Shown here: positions 25,631 through 34,015 of the stretch, one piece after another
Layout of the letters: every line of letters begins with the position of its first letter
Numbering within the stretch: the first letter of the stretch is position 1
From: Sinorhizobium fredii USDA 205
GTDB taxonomy: Bacteria; Pseudomonadota; Alphaproteobacteria; Rhizobiales; Rhizobiaceae
Direction: 5' to 3'
Length of the DNA: 64,000 nt
Assembly (NCBI RefSeq): GCF_001461695.1
Contig: NZ_AUTC01000085.1
Span: 1-64,000, forward strand
Position numbers and translations under genes: made by a program
The notes under the pieces: model-generated
Databases searched by the model: none
What the model saw: only the letters and a program-made list of their open reading frames with translations
Told to the model about the DNA's origin: nothing

Positions 25631-25833
25631 CGATTGGTTCCGATCGCTTGTTCATGGAACCGGACTGATACAACCTCAAGTGCTCTTGAGGTAAAGAGGG
25701 TTTCTCAGGTAACCCGCTTTTTTTTCGGAAAAGCTCGGGGCCGAACATGGCCCTGTCCAGGCCGTGAACCGGCGCGAAAAATCTGGCTTTCGCACTTCCG
25801 TTTCTGTTATAAGAACGGTTCGGATGTTTTCGG

Positions 25834-25870
25834 ACGGTTCCGGTGCTTTGCTCCGGGGACCGTTTTCTTT
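25834..25870 (+). promoter_or_regulatory. Terminator-like hairpin in the greA leader
   Basis: ACGGTTCCGG (25834-25843) pairs with CCGGGGACCGT (25852-25862, one bulge), followed by TTTTCTTTT. It sits ~55 bases before the greA ATG. A real intrinsic terminator here would release a short leader RNA, as happens at E. coli greA (GraL). Confidence 0.6.
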
Positions 25871-25922
25871 TGCGTTGGCGCCGCCGAGAGGCGGCGCCGC
25901 GCGCTTGATAAAGGACAATGAA

Positions 25923-26399
25923 ATGGTCGACAAAGTTCCGATGACCCAGGGTGGATTCGCCAATCTGCAGGAGGAGCTGCGCTGGCGCCAACAGGAAGAA
26001 CGCCCGCGAATCATCGAGGCGATCGCCGAAGCACGTGCCCATGGGGACCTGTCGGAAAATGCCGAATACCATGCCGCCAAGGAGGCGCAGAGCCACAACG
26101 AGGGCCGTGTTTCCGAGCTCGAGGATCTGATCGCCCGGGCCGAGGTCATCGATCTTTCGAAGATGTCCGGCTCGAAGATCAAGTTCGGCGCGCGGGTCAA
26201 ACTCGTCGACGAGGACACCGAGGAGGAAAAGACCTACCAGATCGTTGGTGACCAGGAAGCCGACGTCAAGGCCGGCCGAATCTCGATCTCCTCGCCGATC
26301 GCCCGCGCGCTGATCGGCAAGGAGGTTGGCGACTCGATCGAGGTGAACGCACCGGGCGGCTCCAAGGCCTACGAGATCCTCGCCGTTCAGTGGGGCTGA
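25923..26399 (+). CDS. greA: Transcription elongation factor GreA
   Basis: 158 aa, exactly the family length. It rescues backtracked RNA polymerase by stimulating transcript cleavage. The N-terminal coiled-coil carries the acidic tip [15 protein letters not shown] (with the catalytic Asp/Glu pair), followed by the FKBP-like C-terminal domain ending [16 protein letters not shown] lies just upstream of the ATG at 25923. In sinorhizobia greA precedes lpsB, as here; the 136 bp gap leaves room for a separate lpsB promoter. Confidence 0.97.
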   Translation: MVDKVPMTQGGFANLQEELRWRQQEERPRIIEAIAEARAHGDLSENAEYHAAKEAQSHNEGRVSELEDLIARAEVIDLSKMSGSKIKFGARVKLVDEDTEEEKTYQIVGDQEADVKAGRISISSPIARALIGKEVGDSIEVNAPGGSKAYEILAVQWG

Positions 26400-26535
26400 T
26401 CGCCCGAGTCCGACAGCAGAAACATGGAAACGCGGCGGGGTAATTGGACCTCGCCCATCCCGTTCAGGGCGCGGCATTCGGTCCGCCCCCTCTTCCCCAA
26501 AGAATTGATGCTAGAGGCGCAAGGAGCGCGCGCAC

Positions 26536-27591
26536 GTGGCCGATATCCGGGACATCGAGATTATTGCGCCCAATTTCAAGCGACGTCTCTCCGGTGTCAC
26601 CTCGACGATCATCCAGCTTGTTCCCGTTCAGCGCAATCTTGGACAGAAGATCGCGGTGCTCGGACCTGGCCTCCCCACGAATTTGCCGTCGGTACGGTTT
26701 CGCGACCTGATCCACCTCTGGCGAACCCCGCCAGGCCGCCGCTGCCGCGTCTGGCATGCGCGCCGCAATGTCGAAATGCTGCCGGCTATACTCCTGCGTG
26801 ATCTGCTGCGGATGAAGATCCGGGTCGTCTTCACCTCTGCCTCGCAGCGGCGGCATACCGGGTGGAGCAAGTTCCTGATCCGCCGGATGGACGCGGTGAT
26901 CGCCACAAGCGCCAAGACCGCCGCCTATCTGGAGGTTCCGAGCACCGTAATCCTGCACGGAATCGATACGCATCGCTTCCGGCCCCCTATCGACAAGGCG
27001 ACGGCGAAACGGGCGCTCGATCTCGATCCGTCGAGGAAATATGTCGGTTGCTTTGGCCGTGTTCGACATCAGAAGGGGACCGACCTCTTTGTCGACAGCA
27101 TGATTGCCCTTTTGCCCGGTCGACCCGAATGGGGTGCGATCGTCGCCGGACGCGCCACCGGCCCTCACCTCGCCTTCGAGGCTGACTTGAAGGCTCGGGT
27201 CGCCAAAGCGGGACTGGCCGATCGCATATTATTCGTGGGCGAGCATACAAATATTCCCGATTGGTACAGGGCTCTCGATCTGTTCGTCGCACCGCAACGT
27301 TGGGAAGGTTTCGGCCTGACACCGCTCGAGGCGATGGCGAGCGGCGTGCCGGTCGTGGCAAGCGACGTCGGTGCCTTTTCCGAATTGATCTCAGAAGGGG
27401 CGGACGAATCCGGGCTGATCATTCCGGCCAATAGCCTCGAGGCGATGGTCGATGGTGCAGCCACATTCATGGATGATCTGCCGCGACTTGCCGCTGCCGG
27501 CGCGAATGGTCTGTCGCGCGCGTCCAGGGATTTCGCCATCGAGGGCGAAGCGCGGGCAATCGGCGCGATCTACGACAGGCTGATGCGCTAA
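26536..27591 (+). CDS. lpsB: LPS core mannosyl/glucosyltransferase LpsB (GT4 family)
   Basis: 351 aa, starting with GTG; AAGGAG at 26521-26526 supports it. It is a family GT4 retaining glycosyltransferase: the VAPQRWEGFGLTPLEAMASG segment is the E-x7-E nucleotide-sugar motif, and the N-terminal half is the acceptor domain. In S. meliloti LpsB is a broad-role core glycosyltransferase needed for full-length LPS and normal alfalfa nodules. It is convergent with lpsE (8 bp between stops), matching the known cluster order. The symbol rests on this context and length. Confidence 0.9.
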   Translation: MADIRDIEIIAPNFKRRLSGVTSTIIQLVPVQRNLGQKIAVLGPGLPTNLPSVRFRDLIHLWRTPPGRRCRVWHARRNVEMLPAILLRDLLRMKIRVVFTSASQRRHTGWSKFLIRRMDAVIATSAKTAAYLEVPSTVILHGIDTHRFRPPIDKATAKRALDLDPSRKYVGCFGRVRHQKGTDLFVDSMIALLPGRPEWGAIVAGRATGPHLAFEADLKARVAKAGLADRILFVGEHTNIPDWYRALDLFVAPQRWEGFGLTPLEAMASGVPVVASDVGAFSELISEGADESGLIIPANSLEAMVDGAATFMDDLPRLAAAGANGLSRASRDFAIEGEARAIGAIYDRLMR

Positions 27592-27599
27592 CCGGCGGG

Positions 27600-28622
27600 T
27601 TACCGCTTCGAGGCGAACAGCCTCAGATAGGCATCGGTGATCGCCTGCTTGGAGAACTGGCTGACCAGTGTCTCGTGTCCCCGTTCGGCGAGCGCGGCGC
27701 CCAAGCTGCGGTCGTTGGCGATTCGCTCGATCGCACGCGCGAAGCCATCGGCATCGCCGATGTCGACCATCAGACCGTTTTCGCTATCGCGCATGAACCA
27801 TTGTGGGCCTTCGGAGCGACTTGAGACAACGGGGGTTCCCTGCGCCCAGGCCTCCAGGATCACATTGCCGAGCGGTTCGTGGCTCGAAGCCATGACGAAC
27901 ATGTCGGCGGCCGCCAGGAACGGCCTCGTGTCCTTTTGCCAACCGGCGAAGCGGAGCCGCTCGCTGACGCCGAGATCTGTCGCGAGCTTATGGAGGCTAT
28001 CGCTTTCCTCGCCATCGCCTAGCAGCCAGAGGTAAACGCCGGGCACTTTGGCGACTGCCTCGATCAGCGTGTGGAAACCTTTCCGTTCCACAAAACGGCC
28101 CATCGACATGACGACCGGCGCGTCCTCCGGCGTGTCGAGCGTCGTCCGGCTGATCGGTTCCATACGCTCGGTGCTGGTGAAGTTGGAGATAACCTGAATG
28201 TCCCGCTTCCACCCGAGCTTGCGGACATGTTCGGCAATACCCGGCGTATTGCAGACGATGCAGTCCGTGTTGCGAAAATAGTCGAGGCGTGGCGGGTAAT
28301 CGCCAAGGCGGGAAATCTTGATGCATCCCTTGTAGGCCGGCATCAGTTGGCTGGCGCGCGGTGCCCACGCCATCAGTGCGTCTGGCCTGTCGCGCCGCGC
28401 CATGTGCATCACCTTGCGTGGCAGAAGTAGCCGATCCAGCGACAGGTTCCGGAAATGGCTTTCCGTCATCTTGGTCGCACCTTCGATTTCGGAGCGCCAC
28501 TGTCGGTCGGGCCGGATGACCGAGGTCTGCTCGACGCCGCGTTCGGCAAGGGCGTTGACGAGATGGACGAAAAAGCGTTCAGCGCCGCCATCCTTGCCGA
28601 AGTGGAAGTGCATGACCTTCAT
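27600..28622 (-). CDS. lpsE: LPS core glycosyltransferase LpsE (GT4 family)
   Basis: 340 aa. It is a GT4 glycosyltransferase with a Gly-rich N-terminal loop (HFGKDGGAERFFVHLV) and the C-terminal ASSHEPLGNVILEAWAQGTP E-x7-E motif. It acts in LPS core assembly on the cytoplasmic side of the inner membrane. It is closely paralogous to lpsD immediately upstream and overlaps it by 4 bp (ATGA), so it is translationally coupled. It is last in the lrp-lpsC-lpsD-lpsE unit. The exact sugar and linkage cannot be read from sequence. Confidence 0.9.
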   Translation of the reverse strand: MKVMHFHFGKDGGAERFFVHLVNALAERGVEQTSVIRPDRQWRSEIEGATKMTESHFRNLSLDRLLLPRKVMHMARRDRPDALMAWAPRASQLMPAYKGCIKISRLGDYPPRLDYFRNTDCIVCNTPGIAEHVRKLGWKRDIQVISNFTSTERMEPISRTTLDTPEDAPVVMSMGRFVERKGFHTLIEAVAKVPGVYLWLLGDGEESDSLHKLATDLGVSERLRFAGWQKDTRPFLAAADMFVMASSHEPLGNVILEAWAQGTPVVSSRSEGPQWFMRDSENGLMVDIGDADGFARAIERIANDRSLGAALAERGHETLVSQFSKQAITDAYLRLFASKR

Positions 28623-29650
28623 CGCTGCGCCGCACCCTTTGCGAAGAGCTCGAGATAGGCGTCGGTAATCGCCCTCTCGGAAAAGCGGGTCTGCAGCGTT
28701 TCGAGCCCGCCGGCGCTCAGTTTTTCCCGCAATCCCGGATCGCCGAGCAGCCGGCGGATCGCGCTTGCAAGGCCCTCGTCGTCGCCGCAGTCCACCATCA
28801 GGGCATCGCGCTCATGGGTCATCACCCAGGAAGGTCCTTCGGCTCGCGCCGCAATGGTCGGCTTGCCGGCTCCCCAGCCCTCGAAGCACACATTGCCGAG
28901 AGGCTCATGCGACGAATTGATCGCGAAGGCGTCACCGGCGGCGAGGTAACCATAGGCATTGGTCTGCCACCCGGGAAAGCGGACACGATCGCGTATGCCC
29001 AGTTGGTCGGTCAACCGCTCCAACTCTTCCCGCTCGGGCCCGTCTCCGAGCAGCCAAAGATGGGCACCGTCGACCTTCTGGATGGCGCGAAGCAGCCCGT
29101 CGAAGCCCTTGCGCTTGACGAAACGCCCCATGCCGACGACCACGAAGGCTTCGGCGGGCGTTTGCATCTCAACGCGCGCGATCGGCGCGACGGGTGTCGC
29201 ACGGGTGAAATTCGCGATCACCTCGACGCCACGGCGCCAGCCGAATTCGCGCACCTTGGCGGCGATGTCCGGCGTGATGCAGACCAATGTCTCGACATTG
29301 GTGTAATAGCCAAGGTGCTCCGGATAGTCACCGAGACGGGAAATGCGGAAGGCATCCTTGTAGGGAGGCATGAAGCGGCTGGCGCGCAGTTGCCAGGCCA
29401 TGATGACATCGGGCCGGAATTCCCTGAGGATACGTGACATCCGCCACTGCAGGAAGAATCGCGACAACGAGACCCGCCGGAAGACGCCCTCGTAGACCTG
29501 CGCGCTGCCCTCGATTTCGCCGCGCCAGCTGCGTTCGGGGCGGATCAGCACGCGCTGCTCGACGCCCCTGTCATGCAAGGCGTTGACCAGGTTCACGAAG
29601 AAACGTTCTGCGCCACCTTCCTTGCCGAAGTGAATGTGCATGACTTTCAT
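28619..29650 (-). CDS. lpsD: LPS core glycosyltransferase LpsD (GT4 family)
   Basis: 343 aa. It is a GT4 enzyme paralogous to LpsE: both open MKVMHxHFGKxGGAERFFV and share the INSSHEPLGN motif region near the C-terminus. It is presumed to add a core sugar adjacent to that added by LpsE. It ends 4 bp inside lpsE and starts 19 bp after lpsC, so it is part of one operon. In S. meliloti this group is under LsrB/Lrp influence. Confidence 0.9.
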   Translation of the reverse strand: MKVMHIHFGKEGGAERFFVNLVNALHDRGVEQRVLIRPERSWRGEIEGSAQVYEGVFRRVSLSRFFLQWRMSRILREFRPDVIMAWQLRASRFMPPYKDAFRISRLGDYPEHLGYYTNVETLVCITPDIAAKVREFGWRRGVEVIANFTRATPVAPIARVEMQTPAEAFVVVGMGRFVKRKGFDGLLRAIQKVDGAHLWLLGDGPEREELERLTDQLGIRDRVRFPGWQTNAYGYLAAGDAFAINSSHEPLGNVCFEGWGAGKPTIAARAEGPSWVMTHERDALMVDCGDDEGLASAIRRLLGDPGLREKLSAGGLETLQTRFSERAITDAYLELFAKGAAQR

Positions 29651-29669
29651 AGGTCACCTTTTCCGGGCA

Positions 29670-30482
29670 TTAGCGGGAAAGCGCGTCGTCGACATTTGGC
29701 CGGGCTTTCAGCGCATGGCGCTGATAAACCTTGGCCGCGGTCAGGAACGCATAGACCGACCCGGTCATCGCTTCGATGAAGCCCGGAAAGCCACAGCGCC
29801 ACAGGCCGTTGCGGAAATAGAGCCGGTAGAAATAGAGCGGTGGGCCAAACAGCATCTTGTATGGCCGCACCGCCCTGCCCTCGGCAAACTGCTGATCCGC
29901 TTTGAGCGTCGAATACTTGTTTTCCTTGAGGATTTGTTCGTCGATGATCAGTGGCCGATAGTGCAGCAGGCTGCCGGAGCGGGCCGCGTCGACCTTGCCG
30001 TCCGGGACGATCCCTTCATGCACCTTCTGGCCTAGATCGTAGCGGCCGCGGCCGTTGCGGATCAGCCGAAGATTGCGCCGTTCCTGCACCTTTTCGGGCG
30101 TGTAACCGTAGCCGATCAGATAAGGTCGGCGCGCCACCCTCCAGCCGACGACTTCGGCCGGGGCGTTCAGGAGCGAAGCCAGCAAGGCCTTCAGCGCTTC
30201 ATCGAACCGCTCGTCCGCATCGATATTGAAGCACCAGGGCTGGCCGCACTGCTCGAGCGCGAATTGCTTCTGCCCGGCATAGCCGCGCCATGGCTCATAC
30301 ATGAACCGGATTGGCCAGCCCTTATCGAGATAGGACTGCACCAGCGCCGCCGTCCCGTCGGTCGAGCCGGAATCAACGATGACAATCTCGGCGCATTGCT
30401 CGAGGCTCTCGATGCAATTGCCGAGATAGGCCACCTCGTTCAAGCAGATGATGAAAGCGGAAAGCGGGAGCTTTGGCGTCAT
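29670..30482 (-). CDS. lpsC: LPS core glycosyltransferase LpsC (GT2 family)
   Basis: 270 aa. It is a GT2 enzyme of the WaaE/KdtX type: N-terminal nucleotide-binding strand LSAFIICLNEVAYLGNCIESL, an acidic IVDSGSTDGT segment, and the metal/sugar-binding DxD-like NIDADERFD. A hydrophobic C-terminal patch (FYRLYFRNGLW) suggests membrane contact. It is part of the lrp-lpsCDE unit, 61 bp downstream of lrp. Confidence 0.9.
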   Translation of the reverse strand: MTPKLPLSAFIICLNEVAYLGNCIESLEQCAEIVIVDSGSTDGTAALVQSYLDKGWPIRFMYEPWRGYAGQKQFALEQCGQPWCFNIDADERFDEALKALLASLLNAPAEVVGWRVARRPYLIGYGYTPEKVQERRNLRLIRNGRGRYDLGQKVHEGIVPDGKVDAARSGSLLHYRPLIIDEQILKENKYSTLKADQQFAEGRAVRPYKMLFGPPLYFYRLYFRNGLWRCGFPGFIEAMTGSVYAFLTAAKVYQRHALKARPNVDDALSR

Positions 30483-30543
30483 GAGATCTTCTGACCGGCC
30501 GCCTGCGTGGCGCGAAAGGGCTCTTTGACTGACAACGGTGATG

Positions 30544-31014
30544 CTAGATCTCCACCTGGCAGGCGTCCTTCACTTGGCGGATCGTCAGCATCGTCCGTAC
30601 CGTATCGACATTGTCGGTCGCAGTGAGCTCTTCAATAACGAAATCCTGAAAGGCCGCAAGGTTCTCGGCGACGCACTGAAGCAGAAAGTCGGATTCCCCC
30701 GAGACCATCCAGGCCTCCCGGACGAGCGGCCACGAGGCGGTGCGGGCAGCAAAGGCCTTGAGGTTGGCGTCCGACTGATGCTTGAGCCCAACCATGCAGA
30801 AGGCGACGAGATCGTAGCCGAGCGCGGAGGCATTCAGAAGCGCGCGGTAGCCGCGGATGACGCCGGCTTCCTCGAGTTTGCGAACGCGGCGCAGGCAAGG
30901 CGGCGCCGAGATGCCCACGCGTTCGGCCAATTCCACATTCGTCATGCGGCCATTGCCCTGCAACTCGCGCAGGATTTTCATGTCGATTGCATCGAGGTCG
31001 ACGCGTAGGACCAT
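30544..31014 (-). CDS. lrp: Lrp/AsnC family transcriptional regulator
   Basis: 156 aa. An N-terminal helix-turn-helix (residues ~1-60: DLDAIDMKILRELQGNGRMTNVELAERVG and CLRRVRKLEEAGVIRGYRALL) is followed by a RAM effector domain (residues ~70-150). Lrp-type proteins form octamers and respond to amino acids. It is first in the unit that continues into lpsC-lpsD-lpsE. S. meliloti has several lrp genes; the one heading lpsCDE has been reported as an LsrB target, which fits the linkage here. Confidence 0.92.
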   Translation of the reverse strand: MVLRVDLDAIDMKILRELQGNGRMTNVELAERVGISAPPCLRRVRKLEEAGVIRGYRALLNASALGYDLVAFCMVGLKHQSDANLKAFAARTASWPLVREAWMVSGESDFLLQCVAENLAAFQDFVIEELTATDNVDTVRTMLTIRQVKDACQVEI

Positions 31015-31410
31015 CTTGCCAACATCCCCGTTTCCATGGACCTCGGTTCACGAGGTTCCTCTTGTTCGCCGCCAGCCGGTCTCGCCGGGGCGATATTTGT
31101 CATGCTGTGGGTAGCACGTAACTGTATCCCTGAACGAGAGTGCCGCGACTTGCGTGCACAAAAACCTTTCTGCCACCGCCGGCGGCCGCGCGACTTCGCC
31201 GTTTTCAGGCATCGGATTGGCTGCTTTCCAGCAAAAGCGATGCAAAAATGCCCGATCTGGTGTCAATTTCATGGTGCGGCCGCAAGCACTTGTGTGTATC
31301 AGCAGCAGTGCCCTTGAAAGAGCGCGCTGTGAATACCTAAACTAAGGCGATATTTTCGACCCGAGCCAGACATCGACCACCAGTCCGTCCGGCAAATTAA
31401 GGACCAAAGC
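31015..31410. other. Divergent promoter region, lrp / trxB
   Basis: 396 bp between divergent genes. A good sigma-70-type site for trxB is at 31314-31342. Short open frames exist on both strands (up to ~90 codons) but lack ribosome sites or recognisable protein. I see no clear hairpin. Confidence 0.5.
31314..31342 (+). promoter_or_regulatory. Likely trxB promoter
   Basis: TTGAAA (31314-31319), a 17-base spacer, then CTAAAC (31337-31342); the trxB ATG follows 69 bases later. This fits the sinorhizobial housekeeping consensus (CTTGAC ... CTATAT). Confidence 0.4.
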
Positions 31411-32385
31411 ATGACCGCCCGCCACACAAAAGTGCTGATCATCGGCTCCGGCCCTGCCGGCTACACGGCAGCGATTTATACGGCGCGTGCAATGCTTTCG
31501 CCCGTGCTCATTGCCGGCATGGAGCAAGGCGGCCAGTTGATGATCACCACGGATGTGGAGAACTATCCGGGCTATGCCGATCCGGTCCAGGGCCCCTGGA
31601 TGATGGAGCAGATGCTGAAGCAGGCGATCCATGTCGGCACAGAGATCGTCAACGACATCGTCACCGATGTCGATCTTTCCGTGCGGCCGTTCCGTATCAA
31701 GACGGACAGCGGCACGGAATGGACGACCGACGCGCTGATCATCGCGACCGGCGCCAAGGCCAAGTGGCTCGGCATAGAGACCGAGCCGACTTTCATGGGG
31801 TTCGGCGTTTCCGCCTGCGCCACCTGCGACGGTTTCTTCTATCGCAACAAGGAGGTCATCGTCGTCGGCGGCGGCAACTCGGCCGTCGAGGAGGCACTCT
31901 ATCTCTCGAACCTGGCCAAGGCGGTCACCGTCGTTCACCGCCGGGATGCATTCCGATCCGAAAAAATCCTGCAGGAACGCCTGTTCGCCAAATCGAACGT
32001 CAAGGTCGTCTGGGATCATGAGGTCGTCGAATATCTCGGTGCACCCGCAAAGCCGCCGATGCCCGCCTCGGTCAACGGCGTGAAGCTTCGCAATACCAAG
32101 ACCGGCGCTATTTCCGAAATGGCGACCGATGGCGTCTTCGTGGCCATTGGTCATGCGCCGGCCGTGGAACTCTTCAAGGGCAAGCTGCGCCAGAAGCCGA
32201 ACGGCTATCTCTGGACGGCGCCGGACTCGACCGCGACCGATGTTGCCGGGGTGTTTGCTGCCGGCGACGTGACGGACGACATCTATCGCCAAGCGGTCAC
32301 CGCCGCCGGCATGGGCTGCATGGCAGCGCTCGAGGCGGAGAAATATCTGGCGGGTCATATGCCCGTCGCAATTGCAGCCGAATAG
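31411..32385 (+). CDS. trxB: Thioredoxin reductase
   Basis: 324 aa. It reduces thioredoxin with NADPH via FAD. It has FAD-binding GSGPAGYTAAIYTARA near residue 12, redox-active Cys136 and Cys139 (ACATCDG), NADPH-binding GGGNSAVEEALYL near 153, and a C-terminal FAD motif (VFAAGDVTDD). AAGGA lies upstream of the ATG. It directly precedes lsrB by 101 bp; the two are neighbours in S. meliloti too, linking redox state to the LsrB regulon. Confidence 0.97.
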   Translation: MTARHTKVLIIGSGPAGYTAAIYTARAMLSPVLIAGMEQGGQLMITTDVENYPGYADPVQGPWMMEQMLKQAIHVGTEIVNDIVTDVDLSVRPFRIKTDSGTEWTTDALIIATGAKAKWLGIETEPTFMGFGVSACATCDGFFYRNKEVIVVGGGNSAVEEALYLSNLAKAVTVVHRRDAFRSEKILQERLFAKSNVKVVWDHEVVEYLGAPAKPPMPASVNGVKLRNTKTGAISEMATDGVFVAIGHAPAVELFKGKLRQKPNGYLWTAPDSTATDVAGVFAAGDVTDDIYRQAVTAAGMGCMAALEAEKYLAGHMPVAIAAE

Positions 32386-32486
32386 AAGCTGCAAAACGGG
32401 GCTGACGCCCCGCGTGGGAACAGACGCATCGGTGACGCGCGGAGGACTTGCCCTGTTCCTCCGAACGGTCCTTCATGGGGGATTTC

Positions 32487-33382
32487 ATGTCGCTAGACTG
32501 GGACAAACTGCGCATATTTCATGCGGCGGCGGAGGCCGGCTCGTTCACGCATGCGGCTGACAAACTCCATCTCTCGCAATCCGCCATCAGCCGCCAGGTC
32601 AGTGCGCTCGAGCAGGATGTCGGCATCAAGCTGTTTCATCGCCATGCGCGCGGGTTGATTCTGACCGAACAGGGCGAAATGCTCTATCGGACGGCGCACG
32701 AAGTGCTGATGAAGCTCGAGAGCGTCAAGGCGCAGCTCAGCGAGACGACCGACAAGCCGGCGGCAAGCTGCGCATCACCACGACCGTCGGCCTCGGCCAG
32801 GGCTGGCTGACCGACAAGATCCAGGAATTCATGGCGCTCTACCCGGATGTCCAGGTGCAGCTCATTCTCGACAATGAAGAGCTCGACGTGAACATGCGGC
32901 ATGCCGACTGTGCCATCCGCCTGCGCCAGCCGCAGCAGTCGGACCTGATCCAGCGCAAGCTGTTTACGGTGCACATGCACATCTATGCGGCACCCTCCTA
33001 TATCAACAAGCATGGCGAGCCACAGTCGATCCAGGACATCGACAACCACCGCATCATCACCTTCGGCGAACCGGCACCCAACTATCTGCTTGACGTCAAC
33101 TGGCTGGAGATCGCCGGTCGGGATCCGGACGATCCGCGCGTCTCGCACTTGCAGATCAACAGCCAGACCTCGATCAAGCGCGCCTGCCTGCTTGGTATCG
33201 GCATTGCCATGCTCCCCGACTACATCGTCGGCCGGGATCCCGGTCTGATGCAGCTGCCGATCAGTGCCGACATCCCCTCTTTCGATACCTATTTCTGCTA
33301 TCCGGACGAAATGAAGAACGCCGCGAAGCTGAAGGTCTTCCGCGACTATATTGTTGCCAAGGCCCGCAACTGGAATTTTTGA
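32487..33382 (+). pseudogene. lsrB: LysR-type regulator LsrB/VtlR, interrupted by one frameshift
   Basis: The two frames 32487-~32759 and ~32762-33382 together encode a ~298-aa LysR regulator whose ends match LsrB/VtlR: N-terminal HTH opening MSLDWDKLRIFHAAAEAGSF, and C-terminal effector domain ending FIVAKARNWNF-like (here DYIVAKARNWNF). The break is at 32759-32763, where CCGGCGGCAAG should read CCGGCCGGCAAG (K-P-A-G-K-L); loss of one C causes a stop 17 codons later. LsrB controls lrp-lpsCDE and oxidative-stress genes and is needed for effective nodulation. It could be a true inactivation or a sequence error. Confidence 0.88.
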
Positions 33383-33553
33383 CGCCCGTCGCGATTGCCC
33401 GATTAATGGGCAATTGCCAATTCCGCCGTTACCTCATTGTTTTTCTTGAAGCTTTTTCGCTATGGCGAAACGCCCGGGCAACGCGATCCTATTGTGCGAT
33501 GCAAAAATATGCAGGAATGCGCAGACGGCATGGCTGGCATGCATATTAAATGA

Positions 33554-33582
33554 TTGCCCCTCGCCCAAAAAAACAGCATACC
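33554..33582 (+). promoter_or_regulatory. Promoter of the first AbcR-type sRNA
   Basis: TTGCCC (33554-33559), 17 bases, CATACC (33577-33582). The AT-rich inverted segment around GCATGCATATTAAATG (33536-33551) sits directly upstream and is a candidate LysR (LsrB/VtlR) binding site. Confidence 0.5.
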
Positions 33583-33588
33583 AAATCC

Positions 33589-33708
33589 AGCTGATGCATC
33601 TTTGGTGGCTTCTCCTCCCAGTGCCACCGCAGCAGCTGTTCCCCTCTGGAGGTTCTAATTACCTTCACAACTACAAGGGCCCAAGTTTTCTTGCGGCCCT
33701 CTTTTTTT
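33589..33708 (+). ncRNA. AbcR-type (alpha-r15 family) small RNA, copy 1
   Basis: About 120 nt. A first hairpin has stem GGTGGC/GCCACC (33604-33609 and 33623-33628) and exposes UCUCCUCCCAG, an anti-Shine-Dalgarno loop. A second unpaired GUUCCCCUC follows. The 3' end is a Rho-independent terminator, AGGGCCC (33676-33682) with GGCCCT (33695-33700) and seven T. Two anti-SD modules plus terminator, in tandem downstream of a LysR gene of the LsrB/VtlR type, are the hallmarks of AbcR sRNAs, Hfq-dependent repressors of ABC-transporter mRNAs. Confidence 0.8.
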
Positions 33709-33757
33709 GCCCGCAAACACGCACAGCCTTCAGTTGCGAAAATCTACCGCGGAGCCA

Positions 33758-33786
33758 TTGAACGGGCGCGCGGCGTTCCCCATATA
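33758..33786 (+). promoter_or_regulatory. Promoter of the second AbcR-type sRNA
   Basis: TTGAAC (33758-33763), exactly 17 bases, CATATA (33781-33786). Transcription should start near 33793, showing that the second copy has its own promoter. Confidence 0.55.
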
Positions 33787-33792
33787 GCTTTT

Positions 33793-33908
33793 AGTTGGTG
33801 CATCTGGCGGCTTCCTCCTCCCCGGCCGTCGCATCAGCTGTTCCCCTCTGGAGGTTTCCAACCTTCACAACTGACAGGGCCCAAGTTCGCTTGTGGCCCT
33901 CTTTTTTT
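33793..33908 (+). ncRNA. AbcR-type (alpha-r15 family) small RNA, copy 2
   Basis: About 116 nt and clearly paralogous to the copy 85 bp upstream. The first hairpin exposes UUCCUCCUCCCC, then the shared GUUCCCCUCUGGAGG segment and CCUUCACAAC, then the terminator AGGGCCC/GGCCCT and seven T (33902-33908). The two copies differ mostly in the first stem-loop, where the second has a longer pyrimidine-rich loop, implying overlapping but distinct target sets. Confidence 0.8.
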
Positions 33909-34015
33909 GTGCCGCGCCGGCATTGGTTGCATGCTGCCGGTTGCCGCATCTGCCCTGTTTCTCGTCGACAGCGAAAATGCTATTCATGATCCCTCGTTCA
34001 TCGCCGAGGAGCCGT

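Noticed and set aside
25698-25725. GGGTT/AACCC mini-hairpin followed by eight T
   Set aside because: Stem of only five pairs with no plus-strand gene immediately upstream; the greA leader hairpin further on is much better.
33893-34015. Longer N-terminus for the lytic transglycosylase
   Set aside because: It would overlap the second sRNA terminator and has no ribosome site; GAGGAG before 34016 decides the start.
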